DNA from: Capitella teleta
Taxonomy: Eukaryota > Annelida > Polychaeta > Capitellidae
Assembly: GCA_000328365.1 (NCBI GenBank)
Contig: KB310029.1
Span: 1 to 64,000, forward strand
Length of the DNA: 64,000 nt
Reading direction: 5' to 3'
The position numbers and the translations under genes are program-made. Below are positions 14,401-26,828 of the stretch, in pieces. Positions within the stretch are counted from its first letter, which is position 1, and each line of letters starts with the position of its first letter. The notes beneath the pieces were generated by a model. The model had not been told where the DNA came from. It worked only from the letters and a program-made list of their open reading frames with translations, and did not search any database.

Positions 14401-15780
14401 ATAAGAGTACCACCCGCCATGCCAGCCCATGTTTGTGATTTAAGCTTAATCCTAGAATCTGCTTATGAAAGAAATTCGTCGCATCACAAAGACTCAAAGG
14501 CATACAAGCACAGAAGGCAGGCACGACCCTCCCTTTCGACCCTCAATGAGTAGCCCGACACCAATGCGCAGGTGCGAAGTGCCAAGCTTTTTGGGCATTC
14601 GACTCCCCGTTGGCTGCAGGTCGAGCAATAAGGGAACAAAACGCGGACGAGAAAGAGGGCGGAGCGGGGCCATTTACATCTGCTTGGGAAGTGGCTTCCG
14701 GTGGTGACGTCATGTCCAGTGGATTGCGTCACTAGGGATCAACGGGTATTTCCATCGGAGCGGTGCATGTCGCCTGTTGTCCGTCTATGGAGGTGTAGGA
14801 TTGCACTCTTAATGAGCGGTTTGGAGTGATTTGTTTAGCTGATTTGATGTCATGCAATCAAGGCGGATGCACCTGGAGGGAAATTGAATTAGATGAGTAC
14901 TAGGTAGGCACAGGGCAGGTGTTGTCGTTAGATGACGTTAGGTGTCAGCCTTAAATATCTACAGTGTCCACTCTGTATTATGTGTATGCAATGCAGGGCT
15001 GCCTTTGCATGATGAGCAGATCACGAGATCATAGAATAATTATGTAATCCGTTTGTTCCAAGATTTGCATCGGATTGCGAGGGCAACCGGATTATTACAT
15101 AATTATACTATTGTAGTTGAGATCGGATCAACGACGAGTGTAATACGTCATTATGTTCTCAACAGCTCCTGATTGCACTTGTATAGTGCTTCCACCATTC
15201 AAGCGCCGGGAAACGTGAGAATGAAGATATCGACGTACATGAGAAAATCGTTTGGTTTAATCTCATACAAGGTTGCATATACAACATTGAATAAGTGTTG
15301 CACATCACCAGAAGCCAGCTCATCAAGCAATGTCACACCGTTGGATACCTGTGATAAAAGGCGCAGTTGAAGGTCGAATCCCCGAGTGAGGGCGCGGGAA
15401 TCCTACCCCCCACTTCTGCTCAGAATTTCTTGGCGTGGCTGCCGACCAGCAGATCCACTGATGCTGCTTCCGAATGCAAAGAGATTTCCATGATCCGCCG
15501 TTGGAATTCCTCCCCAAGGAAGCAGAGGCTTATCTCGGCTGATAGCTGTGCAATATCTGCATGTCGATGACCATTTCCCCAGTAATCTATTTAATGAGCC
15601 GAGATGAGTCGCTGTCTGGTTGTTTCCACTTCGTGAATAATCCCATGTCTTTCGCTTTCGGGATCTGAGGTTGTTGTGGATATTCGCACTTTCAGTTCTC
15701 TGCTAATTTCTAACGGACTCGCTCTCTTTTGGCTTCGAAGTAGGGCTGTACCTCGAAGTAGCTGGTTCATAAGATGGCGA
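9525..15780. other. Intergenic region, no supported gene
   Basis: More than 6 kb with no recognisable coding exon. It holds an A-run of about 32 at 11447-11478 and an AT-rich AAATAAAATA-type simple stretch near 13715-13755. The longest open frames (for example a 163-codon frame at 12628-13119) have no family resemblance and a biased, lysine-rich or random-looking composition, so they are not called. Confidence 0.55.
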
Positions 15781-15793
15781 TTGCCGACTGCTC

Positions 15794-16139
15794 AATCATA
15801 ACGCACTACGCGATCAATTAAAACGAATTTATTTGCTATAGCGTACGCAACCATGGCGACACTTTGTTGAAAAGGCCCAAAAAAACGAGAAAAAAGAGAA
15901 GTAAACTAAAAATTAAGTAACGAAAATATAATTACACTTATGTAAACACGTACACTATAAGTAATAATTAAACAAATAATTAAAATAATACTGTAAATAC
16001 AACAGACGAGGTCACTATGACTAATGCACTGAAATCAGTAGGAAGTGAGAGGTTTCAAGTGAATATTATGAACAGTTCCTGAGCAAATAGATTGAATCTA
16101 ATTGAATCCTTGAGCAAAACGAAAGTGCGTTATGATTAT
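15794..16139. repeat. Inverted AATCATAACGCACT motif pair, possible MITE
   Basis: AATCATAACGCACT at 15794-15807 is matched by its exact reverse complement AGTGCGTTATGATT at 16124-16137. The same 14-mer occurs at the end of the P-like transposase remnant (20427-20440). No flanking target duplication was found, so the element boundary is uncertain. Confidence 0.45.
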
Positions 16140-16179
16140 TTGATAAAAACAAGCGAGCACAGTCATAATCATAACGCAC
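16125..16179. repeat. Perfect 15-bp fold-back near the 3' end of the IDS gene
   Basis: GTGCGTTATGATTAT (16125-16139) and ATAATCATAACGCAC (16165-16179) are perfect inverted repeats around a 25-bp loop. A further CATAACGCAC lies at 16193-16202, ending at the IDS stop codon. The hairpin starts about 20 bp past the IDS stop and would lie in its 3' UTR. Confidence 0.75.
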
Positions 16180-16201
16180 CAGAAGCAAAACTCATAACGC
16201 A

Positions 16202-18313
16202 CTATTTTTTAGGCAGAGCATGCCTCCAACCAAGATGCAATATTTCGGAGGCTTCTGCAACCAATTTATGATATTCCACCTTGGCAGCTAAGTTATGGCT
16301 CTCCTCAGGGTCTGACCCGTGCAAATACAATTCACGGGCATGCACTTTACTCCAATCACCATGGAAACCAGATCGATTAAAATGCACCCACTCGGTGTAC
16401 CTGTAATCCTGTGTAATGGTGGAATACCCCATAATGGTGGTGTTCGCCAGGCCAGGATTGTCGCTTATAGGATCAGGAGTGTCCGAAGGCCTCGGGAACT
16501 GCGTGAAAATCCCAGACTTCCAGTTGACCTGTTTCTGTCCGCTAGAAATATTACGAAGCACAGGAGCGAAACTGAGACCTTCTGTGCATAAAATGACATC
16601 ATTTGAGATTTCTGGACACTGTGGAACGGTGCCAACGCCTGTGATATCAGCCAGTGTGGGGAAGATATCCACCAGCTCAGTGAAGGCGCTTGTTTCGTAT
16701 TTAGCAGGGGACGGTTGTCCGTAGCCCGTGAAGGGGTCTTTGTGGGGGTATTTAGGGTCACGGGATGTCATTCCAGGGACAGACACTAACAGAGGGACAC
16801 TGGTGGCTACTCGGAAGTTGGAGTACTTGGCCCATTCTTGGTTCTCTCCCAACTGCCACCCTGTTTGGGTGATTTTAAACGTATTATATTTGAGAATCAG
16901 CAGAGGAAATGGCTTACCATGATCTCCAAAGAGAACAACCACGGTATCATTGGTGAGGTTCAACTCATCCAAAGTTTGCAAAACGTCACCAACTAATCCA
17001 TCCATGTACGTCGTGGCGGCATAGTAATGTTGGCGAATGAGTAACTAAGAAAAACAAAAAAGAAGCAAATATTAAAATTCAAAATGAATGTAAGTCAAAT
17101 ACTGTGTAGTGATCAGGCATTGGTCCGTACGGCATACTGATGTTGAGCGCCGCTATGTCTTCCCTGCCTCGAATGTCTTCCCAGGGATTCCATGCGACAG
17201 GGGGAAGATCCAGAGGGAGCTTTGGATGAGGAGGAGGGAGAATTTCGTTGATAGGATAAAGATCTACAATCAGAGAATTATTAAAAAAAAAGAAAAATAT
17301 GATTTGTTCTCCAACCAAGAAATTTCTTTGGGAAACGGAAAGGAATATGTGGTTTATGGAATCCAACTGCGAGGAAGAACGGATCGTCAGATAAGGAACG
17401 GTTCTTTAGGGCTGCGATTGCGTAATCTTTGCTTTGAATATCAGGCAGGGTTTTCATTGGTTGTTCTTCCACATCAACGGCACACAGGAGATTTTCATGA
17501 AGTTTCCCATCAGGACCTGGGCACACCTGGAGATATGAAATATTCCAGAGGTTTTAAGTAATGTAAGACTATTCTCCTTAATGAAGCAAAATTATACTAT
17601 TTGAAGTTAGGTCCAAATAAAACTGATCTGTGCTACCTTGGTGTAAGTGAACTTGAGACTGGGAGGATGGTAAGCCGGGACAGTCCAACTGAGTGGATAA
17701 TCAGAATCGGTGCCGCTTGTTATGCCTGCAAATAATGCCACAGTTGTGATGCTAAATTCCTCCTAAGCGTGCTTTGTACCGGGATGGAATACTTTTCCCA
17801 CTGATTGAGTGAAATAACCGTTTTCTTTGAAGTATTGAGGCAAAGTCGTGTAGTTGCCAGCGAAGGTTCTCCAGTAATGGTGGAAATCATAGAGTCGAGT
17901 TGTGTCTGGCCGTCGACTTGTGAGGAATGAGACCCTGCTGGGAGCACACAAAGCTTGCTGCGTGCACGGATATAAATTGATTACGTGCGCACATCAGTGA
18001 ATGGTGCAGCTCACTTGGGCGTATGCTTCAGTGAACTTCACTGAATGGGAAGCAAGTTGATCTATGTTTGGAGTAAGGACTTTGTTCTGCACGTCGTCGT
18101 AGCATCCTAAAGCTGGACGCAGGTCATCAATTACCAGCATCAAGACATTCTTGGGTTTAACTAAAGACGAAAGAAGAATGATGTGAACACAATACATGTA
18201 ATCTGCAACTCACACACTGATGCCTGAGCAATGCAGAACCCCAAGGCCAGGAGAAGACATAGACGATCCCTGAAAGAGTATAAAATTAACCAAGGTTTTT
18301 CCCCCGCGGGCAT
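16202..18313 (-). CDS. IDS: Iduronate 2-sulfatase
   Basis: Lysosomal sulfatase that removes 2-O-sulfate from iduronate in dermatan and heparan sulfate. Exons (gene order) are 18214-18313, 18015-18160, 17780-17957, 17637-17725, 17316-17526, 17103-17263, 16918-17044 and 16202-16860. They sum to 1671 nt, exactly 557 codons including the stop, close to the 550 residues of human IDS. A hydrophobic leader ([12 protein letters not shown]) is followed by the metal-binding IDDLRP and the sulfatase signature CAPSR (about 17937-17951). The Cys of CAPSR would be converted to formylglycine. HKPHIPF, GDHG and WAKYSNF further mark the active site, and many blocks match human IDS closely ([28 protein letters not shown]). 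The start is inferred: the ATG at 18311-18313 gives an uninterrupted leader exon. Introns are 52-110 bp. The last intron (57 bp) splits the GDHG motif and is itself open and in frame. Confidence 0.96.
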
Positions 18314-18979
18314 TTAATCTCAAGGACAGTGGCACCGCCTTGCGGCTGAGTGTGCGGCTTGACCTGCTGACCTGCATTAAAGCATTGCTCGCTGAGGCGG
18401 GTCGCTTCTTTTCATTCACACGTTCAGCTATTCAAAGTTAACGACCCGTGAAGATTAATTAAAGCGTTGTATAACATGTTAAATCTTCCAGCTCATTTTG
18501 TGCTGCAGCTGGTTGCAGTGAGAAGAAGCAAGTCTCCAGAAATCAGCATTTCTGTCCGCTTCCCCAAATAGGTCAGTGACCTGCCGCTCTTTCTCATGCG
18601 ACTCTGCTTTACTTCTAAATAGTAAATACGTCCCTACTTAATATTATTATTACTAATATTTCATCATAACTTCAGGTTTATTTACAAGATTTAGTTTTAT
18701 GATGCATGCGTTCGCCTTCACTTAGATACTTGAGGAACAATTTAATGCTCTAATCATGACTTCCACTTGCCTTTTATGTGCGTTTAGTGCCCTTGACAGG
18801 TTCAAGGGTCAAAGCCGTAAACTCATCTGACCTGAACCAATCGTCTAAATTACCCCAAAGGACATCGCTCAACTTATTTCTGCAGTAAACATGCCTTTCT
18901 ACAAAATGATAATAAACCAAGTAGGCCTAATGAGTAATGATCAGTTATAATCATGTGCAGATATTGCAGAATATTATTG
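18314..18979. other. Gene-free spacer between IDS and the P-like remnant
   Basis: About 0.65 kb with no recognised coding segment. It should hold the IDS promoter, but I see no convincing TATA or initiator. Confidence 0.5.
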
Positions 18980-20440
18980 TAATTTACAAGAACTGCACCA
19001 CGTGTGATCTGCACTTCACAGACAGCCATTGCTCAGGCTCATGAATGCTCAGTCCGAGGCAAGCCTGATTCGTGAGGCTGTGCCCACCGTTTACAATTCA
19101 AGGAGTATCCTCCATCAACATCACAGATCCGAGCATCCGTAGAGCCCCAAGGAACCGCAGTGCATCGTTGGACTCCGCTCCTAAAGAGAGCACAAATTCT
19201 GAGCACTCGAGATCAACATTGATGGGAGATGACGCTTATCACTGCTGTAGGCCTACTGCATCAGCCACCACTGCTAGCGCCCCCTCATCAAGTGTGTAGC
19301 ATTCGTGATTGATTTTATTGACAAATCCTATTTTCAGGTGTCCACTTCATGTCCAATGTCATCGTCCAACTGCAGTCAAAAGTGCAGTGATCAAGTACCT
19401 CCAATTCCACAGCAACTCCAACTGAATTGACTGGCCAAGAAATTCACGCAGGATGCCTCAGTCTTGGAATGAAGAATGCTACTGCTGATTTCTTCCTTGG
19501 TCAGCTGAACAATTGCAGCCGCAAATCCAAGGGCCAGCGCTTCACCATGCAAGAGAGGACAATTGCTATTGGCATTCTGTTTCGTGATAAACAGGCACAT
19601 CGCTTGATATCTGAGCTATTCATCATGGCATCCATCAGCTCACTGTATAGATACGTGCGTGCCTTCCCCATAGCTCCAGGTATCAGAGCAGCCTCATCCG
19701 ACTGCTCAGGACCAAGGTTTCCCTCATGGACGAAGCATCACGCAATTGTCTTGTGACATTTGATGAAATGGCCATCAAGACAGAGTTCCGCTACAATGCA
19801 GCTAGTGATTAAGTTGATGGACTAGTCCACCTGTCTAAAACACTACCTATAGCAGCAAATCAAGCTCTCGTATTCATGGTGCAAAGCCTTTATTGTAAAT
19901 GGAAGCAACCAGTTGCATTTTTCTTTAGTGAAAATGCTGCTAGTGCCAAGGATATTGCTGCCATCCTCCAACAGCTTCTCCATGAATTCTCATTTGCATT
20001 GACTTGCAACCAAGGATTGTGGTCTGTGACCAAGGAAGTTGCAATCACTCTCTTTACAAGCACCTTGGCGTAACATCTTCTCGTCCATATTTTTTACACT
20101 GAAGAGACGAAGATTTATGCTCATGATTATGCTGTCCATGATCATGATGTGCCTCACATCTTGAAGAATATCCGAAACACTCTCAAGGCCCATGACATCA
20201 CCCACGGCAACATCCAGGTGGCATCTTGGAGAGATGTCAGTGCTCTCTTCAAATATGACAAAACTTACCCGTCCGTATGGCCCCAAGGGCCAATTATTAA
20301 GTTGACCTGCAACTGCAAGGTTCTACATCCTCTGCCATTGTCTAACGAGCAGACGACGCCACACCACCAGTTCGGTCGGAGCGGCCAAATGGGTATTACA
20401 CAATGCATTCTCTGTTGCTATCAATAAATCATAACGCACT
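18980..20440 (+). mobile_element. P-element/THAP9-like transposase remnant
   Basis: A decayed DNA-transposon transposase. From 18990 a piece resembling the end of a THAP zinc finger (CDLHFTDSH) appears, then REAVPTVY, the proline motif that follows THAP domains. From about 19410 the P-type transposase follows: FTMQERTIAIGILFRDK and SLYRYVRAFP, then the catalytic-region block VTFDEMAIKTEFRYN (19745-19790). Next come NQALVFMV and KWKQPVAFFFSENAA (19859-19935), and DVPHILKNIRNTL (20145-20185). The frame changes several times and there are stops (for example TAA right after NAASD, near 19810), so it is a pseudogene. The 5' half of the THAP domain is missing. The motif AATCATAACGCACT closes the 3' side. 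Confidence 0.85.
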
Positions 20441-22400
20441 TGATTCGAGCGAACCCTAGTGTTCTTGGCAGAGTACAAAATTTCATCAACAAATTTATTT
20501 TCAAATTATCAAACAATAATGAGCTAGAACTGAGCAAACTAAAATTACCATCCCATTGTCACGATTGTGATACTAGTAAATTTGTGATTTTCGATGTTTG
20601 TGTCCTGTGATCCGACTTCCACTGTGTTTTGGGTCAAAAACAACGGGAAGGTTTTTTTCGATGTACATGTCGTGCTCGATTTCGCGCATACGGTATCTGG
20701 CGTTCACATTACATGTACTAGGAAGGAAGGAAATTGGTGTTTAACGGCACACCAACACTAACGTGTGTTATATGGTGCCAACATGTACTAGTACTCCATG
20801 TAGACACACAGAAAACATCGATTCGCGTGCGTGATTGCAATAATTATGACAACTTTACAAATCGTGGTTTCACTTTTTTTTCAGTCCGTCAGCAGTGTTG
20901 CAATGGACACCATGCATACTGCATAAATCTTTCCCGCGAAATCTTTCTGTGTGATCTTATACTATGTGACCCTACGCTTGACCGCGAACAATTGGTGTCG
21001 TCTGAGTCGAATAAAACCGCGAAATTTGCAGTCCGCGGAAATTTGCTGTTCTTCAGTTAAAGTTTTGACAGTCTAGGACTGCGGGGCTGGGCAGATTCAT
21101 GGTGTCATGGTATAGACAGCTATAATATTATTATAATAGTATACTTTGATTTACGGATTATGGATTAATTATGTTATTATGCATGGAAATAGTACATCTC
21201 TCTTGTACACGGCCACTTCTGTCCATAGTACTGCAAATGTACATGTGTAACATGTACTAGTAGCTACGCTTAATATATACTGTATGACGCTATGACGAAA
21301 AATAGTTAAATACTCTTAAATAACTAATTAAAATAAGGTGCTTGAAAGACGAATATGTCTTTAGAGTAGTACTATGTACACGTGTATATATATCTAGAAT
21401 TATACAAGAAAAACCATCTCACTTCACATAAAATTGGTAAGAGTCTCATAAAGCACAAAATTAAAGATTGTGTTCGGAAAATAACAATCTCAAAACCAAA
21501 GAATTTTATGCGATGTCAGAAATTTTCCATGACATACATGTATGTCTAAAAATGATAATGCTAAGAAAGGGGTTCCTCACTGTGCTATTTATCAGGCTAT
21601 ATATTTAATTATGCTTATCCACAATTTGAAGTGGTACAAACTCAAGTAGTTGTCGTGGTTTTCTGACATTGGGGAAATATAACACTTTAAATTTTCTTGC
21701 ATATATAACAGGTACATACATACTGGGTACTTCACATCTTGAAACAAATGTGGACATGCAATCAGTTTGTTGCTGAGCATATAGTTTGCATCTCGAGATA
21801 CATATACTTATGGGAATATATATTTATTTGGCCTCCACACCCAACCTTATAATTATTGAAGCAAGTATCAATAAAGAAGTTCTATGTCACTAGAATTCAT
21901 TGTATTCTTTGCATTCTTTGATTTCTTTGCATATTTGAGTGTGTTGTGTCACAATTAAGTGCCGTTTATGCCTGTTTGCACCCCTTCTCCCAAAAAAAAC
22001 TTTTAAAATCGAAGAAAAAACAGAGTGAAAAGGTGATGTTTGAGTTTGCCGCCGATTGGAAGTTGAGCACAAGGAAGTTCTTAAGTAGTCAATTATGCAT
22101 CCTCCTTCGACTATGGCTGGTTTTCAAGCGCATATATAATAGGACGTATATTCATAAGAGAAGAAAGGAGTAACGACACTTTCTTTGCAGTCTGTAAGCC
22201 GTCATTAGAAAACATTCTTGATAATATGGATTCGAGGTAAAAACTGTGAGAATTCTGAAAATGCATGTTACATTAATTTGATACATTCATTTGAGAATAT
22301 ACGTATGCATATTCCAGAATTCACGCAATATTATACCCACGAATGGGTACAATTGCACATTTACAACATATACTGGTATTCTAATATCGCCCTCTTTACT
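20441..22400. other. Intergenic region
   Basis: AT-rich, with no supported gene. It includes a dispersed repeat fragment at 20716-20785. Open frames are short and unrecognisable. Confidence 0.5.
20716..20785 (+). repeat. Dispersed repeat fragment (TTGGTGTTTAACGGC family)
   Basis: The reverse complement of GGTGTTTAACGGC (GCCGTTAAACACC) closely matches GCCGTAAAACCCC at 29001-29013. The two sites therefore look like fragments of one dispersed family. Similar 'TTTAACG..GCAC' repeats are common in marine invertebrate genomes, as far as I recall; the family name is not known to me. Confidence 0.45.
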
Positions 22401-23088
22401 TTCTTATAGCGCGTTCTTCGGGGGAAACTTCATTTTCCTTCTCTTCATTGTCCTAGTTGATTCATCTGTGATTGAGGTGAGATCTTCAATCCATCAGCAG
22501 CCACATAAACTAATCTGTATTTTGAAAGAACCAAATGGACAAAGAACGATTGGAGTCCAGAGGTAAGCATTCACTGAGCAATGTACAATAAGTGGAGTGC
22601 ATATGTCCAGATTACAATGTTTTGTTGCAACCTTAATGAATACTGTAGAACTCAAAAATTTTGTCAAGCTCGACCTCAAAATTCATTGCGTATACATTAT
22701 TAAGGGCTGAAATTGTTGCATGACACCATTCCACCGATTCCTGTTTGCTTTCTAGATCATAAGGTTTCAACCAAACATGTTTGAAGTTTGCACAATACAA
22801 TGCTGCATTTTGAATCAAAGATATTCAATGGAGTATCTTTGTTTCATTTCTTCTGTTTACATCCGTGGCAACCACCACGGCAGAGAAGGCCTATACCTTG
22901 GACATGCACAGATATTGGTCGAAGAAAATTTTAAATCATTTGTTTCTGATTCCATTATATGATCCCATGATTCACATGCATTTGTCTTTTATCGACTGTA
23001 ACATCGCTAAGGAGTTTTATCCGATCTAAGAATTTTACCTGTGATATAATAACAATAAAAATATTCCTATCATCCTCTGTTCACCCAG

Positions 23089-24045
23089 GAGGGGCTGTGT
23101 ACACTCGGTGGGGAAGGACCAGCTGCACAGGAGGCATCGACACCGAGTTAGTTTATAACGGTAAGGATTTGTTTCGCATTATGTGGGTTGATCCAGAGCA
23201 ACAGAGTTCGACCACAGCTCTATCTTGAAACTTGTTTCTCATGCCAATTGATTTAAACATCAAATAAATCTACTGGTAAATGCAAAACCTATGATTGGGG
23301 TTTACACATTATTTACGATTTGTAATAAAATGTTATTTTGATTGCATATGCTAATCAAGGTCTATCGCTGGGTCTCAAGGATTTAGATACATAATTGTAA
23401 TGTATTGTGAACGCTGGCAAGGTTTATTTTCACGTTGTCTCATTTGATTATCATCAGTCAAAATCGACCAAACTGCTAATTATATAGGCTTGTATATGTA
23501 GGCTTACATGTATATATATGTATATGTTAATTTTGAGCTTTTCTCTATTTATTTCAGGCATTGTTGGAGGAACTCACTATCAAAGTACTGGAGGCGCGTC
23601 TGACTACCTCTGCCTGCCCAGAGACCCACAATGGGGTACGTACAACGAGGTCGCGAATGAATTGGGCGAAGTGTGGGGTGCCGAGTATCAGAGTAGCTTC
23701 CCATTCACTGTGCGAAGCGACGGCCCAAGTGCTTTGGAGGACCAGGATGTTCCATGCGCTGTATGCAGAGCCAAGACCCGTGCAAGCGTCCTGATGGTGC
23801 CAGCTCGCCAGGAGTGCCACGAAGGATGGACGAGGGAGTATTCGGGGTACTTGATGACTGAACACAGGAATCACAAGGGCAGAACGCAGTATGCTTGCAT
23901 GGATGCTGCGCCTGAAGCTGACGTCGCTGGATACAAAAATGACAACGGAGTTCTCTTCTATAGCGTTGATGGCAAGTGTGGTTCTCTTCCTTGTCCCCCA
24001 TATATCAATGGTCGAGAGCTGACATGTGTGGTTTGCACCAAATAA
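23089..24045 (+). CDS. Short-chain collagen C4-like C-terminal domain protein (partial, last two exons)
   Basis: Two exons, 23089-23160 and 23558-24045, joined in phase 1, encode about 185 residues ending at TAA 24043-24045. The sequence AVYTRWGRTSC, LVYNGIVGGTHYQ, GGASDYLCLPRDPQWG, PCAVCRA and YACMDAAPE is the cysteine-rich module found at the C-terminus of proteins annotated 'short-chain collagen C4-like' in sponges, cnidarians, molluscs and amphioxus. Its biochemical role is not established; these proteins are probably secreted. I see no Gly-X-Y collagen repeats in this window. The exon(s) upstream of 23089 were not identified with confidence. A hydrophobic stretch at 22420-22475 (FIFLLFIVLVDSS) bounded by an acceptor-like TTATAG could be a leader exon, but this is speculative. 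Confidence 0.8.
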
Positions 24046-24719
24046 GGACGCACATGCAATAAGACCAATCTGATTATACGCATTGCATGCATTATGTTCG
24101 TTTGCATCTGTCTTCTGTCAGATTAAACCAAATTCACACAACAGCCTTATTAAAGAGAATGACGCTCGCCAAGGTTGTCTCATTCAGCGATTTCCAAGCA
24201 GTTGAAATACAACCCTCCTCCTGAAATTGATTTTATCCACCGTCAGCCTCAGTTACTTCCCCCTTAACTAGATTTTCTCATTCGTCTTCTAAGCTTGTGA
24301 TCTTTTGCATGCCAACTTCTTTTTCTGTGTCTTAGTGAAATATTTTGGAGCTAAGAATTGCAAAAATATTATTCGCTAATACCATGGCAAGAAAATGCCT
24401 ATAATGCATATAAATATGTATTTTTTTTTATAAGCCAACAACTATAGAATTGCCTGGTCTGGTCTCAAATTTGATGGCTGCTTATTTTGCTAGGTGTTTT
24501 GTGAACCATAATGTTATGGTTGACAATATCAATATCTCACCTGATGGCATCTCATACGAATACCATCCTCAAAGTACTAAGATGACAAGCTTATCTGCGA
24601 CCAGGCATACTCTATCAATAAACATAATAGATTAGTGTACAATGAAATAATGCGATACTGTTGATCAGCTGCTCACCGGTGCCATCAAATAAATGATTAA
24701 AATGACGCCATAAACACAC

Positions 24720-24960
24720 ATGGCGGAATTCTCGTTTGAAAAGGGTATGTAAAGAAGATGTGTGGGTTACCTGAAAGCATTGAGTATCGGCGTCCAAGCG
24801 TGACGATGAAATGACAAGGCTACATTTCGTCTGACAGGAAGAGAGTTGGTGACGCACACTGGTGAAGAAGGTATAAATATACTGTATAATTACACCTTCT
24901 TTGCTACAGGTTATCCACACAGCTCCTTTATCCAACCTTCTCAAACGAGAATTCGGCCAT
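24720..24960. mobile_element. MITE with about 46-bp terminal inverted repeats
   Basis: The left end TGGCGGAATTCTCGTTTGAA (from 24721) and the reverse complement of the right end, TGGCCGAATTCTCGTTTGAG (from 24959), align over about 46 bp with few mismatches (24721-24766 against 24914-24959). The interior is about 150 bp and has no coding potential. Flanks (..AAACACAC / AAAAGAAC..) give no clear target duplication, so the superfamily is undetermined. Confidence 0.8.
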
Positions 24961-26828
24961 AAAAGAACGTCGACGTAACTTGCAATTAAAACGTGGCACA
25001 AAAAAAGAATAAGTGAAATCATGATTTTTAAGGAACTCTTTACCCGCTGACCTCCGTTTTGAAACTGAAATATACACTTATCCTCAAACTAAGAACTTAT
25101 ATAATGCCTCCCTCATATATAAAGTCTAAAAGCGAGATGCACGCAAACAGGGTCCATCTCCAGCTCATGATTTGAGTTGTGTCGATCATGAATCTGAAAC
25201 CACAAGCCCCAGACTATCTGCTGAGAATGCACTTCTTCCAGCAGAAACAAGCGATGCACCCGCCCATGCCAACTGGACATAATATTGTGAAAATTTATTT
25301 GAAGGCATTGATTGTTATGATGAATACATAACAGAAGTTTCTGAAATGTCAACCTATTTTTGAAAGTATTTTTGTTTATAGACATACACTAAACGGTAGA
25401 ACAAATTATATGACAGTGGGCATTCGAAATATTGAAATATTTAAAGTTTTATACAAGCGATGGTCGTTCTTCTATTATTTTACAGTGCAAGCATTTTATC
25501 AATACTTCTTGGAGTGATGCTTACACTAATCGGTGCAATAAATACATTAATTGGTTTATTACCTTATTGATAGTGCTACCACTCTCTTCATAAATATTTT
25601 CCTAATACTGTATGAGTCTTTAGTCATGAAATGCTCTTATTTCAGATGCATCGATTTTGACGTTTTCCCTGATTTTCGCACCTGTGATTAATTAGACCAT
25701 AGTGAAAACTGTACAGGGACACATACAGATATGTTTTATGTCATTTTTGATCATGTCTGACACAGATGTGCTCCACTATGTGCCCCACTACATATGATCA
25801 AAGAAACTCCATTCAATACTTGAGAACAAGAGTAGATTTTGAGTAAATTTAAGCGGCGAGTGGCAATATCTGATCAATAAGACATACGTGCAGAGAAGAC
25901 AGTAATCACGGCCCATCTACAAAAAAAAATAATTTACTAAATGCTATCATCTTTAATTTTTGGAATTAAATCTGCCTATACTAGTATTACTAATATGTTT
26001 AAACCCGTAAACGGGGTTGCCAGATACATTGCTTGCTTAGATACATATAACTCAGATTTCATTTTAGCCACAATTCTTGAATATGGTTTTATAGCAAAGT
26101 CAAAAACCAAAAATCTCGATGACACAACATTTGATCAGTTTATAATGTATTTTAAAGACTTCCAATAACAATCTAATTTCCGCTCTTGCTCTGATAAAAG
26201 GCGGATTTACATGAAATCCAATGCCAAATAAAGACACAACGGGGCAAAGCATTTAGATTAGAATGAAGGAGAGGCACACAGTTTGGCTGGGCATGTTACA
26301 TTCTAAAAACACTTACACGGGCAGTGAATAAAGGGGTATATCTTCTCATTCATCAGTTTATTCGGAGTGAACGAAGATAAAATTCCGAATCAAACAGGTC
26401 AGATTGACATGGGATTCTAATTTTTAATTAGATCAGCAAAGTCCTTGGTCAATGTGACTGAAAAGACGTTGCAGAGCTTCGATTACTTCCGTGATGTCTC
26501 AACTTTGAATTTATGAAGGTTATAAGAGATAATTATAACAGACTCTCTCAGTTCGTAGTTCGGAAGTGGCAGCTGACTATTTTCTCGATTAAATAAACCT
26601 CCCGAGGCCGGAAATTGGTCCAACATGACCGTATGGTTGTATTTAAGCCTATACTGCCATTGGTAGCGTGTTTTTTTTGGCGACAGTCCAGCCTGTAAAG
26701 CACGTTTGATCACAGAACAAAGCTTTGATAGCCTCTGAAATACAAGCAAATTGCCGTTGTCTTTTGACAAAATGTGACTTTGAATCAATTCTCAGAATTT
26801 ATATATAAATCTGAGAATTGATAATATA

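Noticed and set aside
24615-25022. 135-codon minus-strand frame
   Set aside because: It runs through the 24720-24960 MITE and its inverted repeats and has no recognisable product.
25941-26168. 75-codon plus-strand frame (MLSSLIFGIKSAYTS)
   Set aside because: Too short and without a motif or exon-type boundaries.
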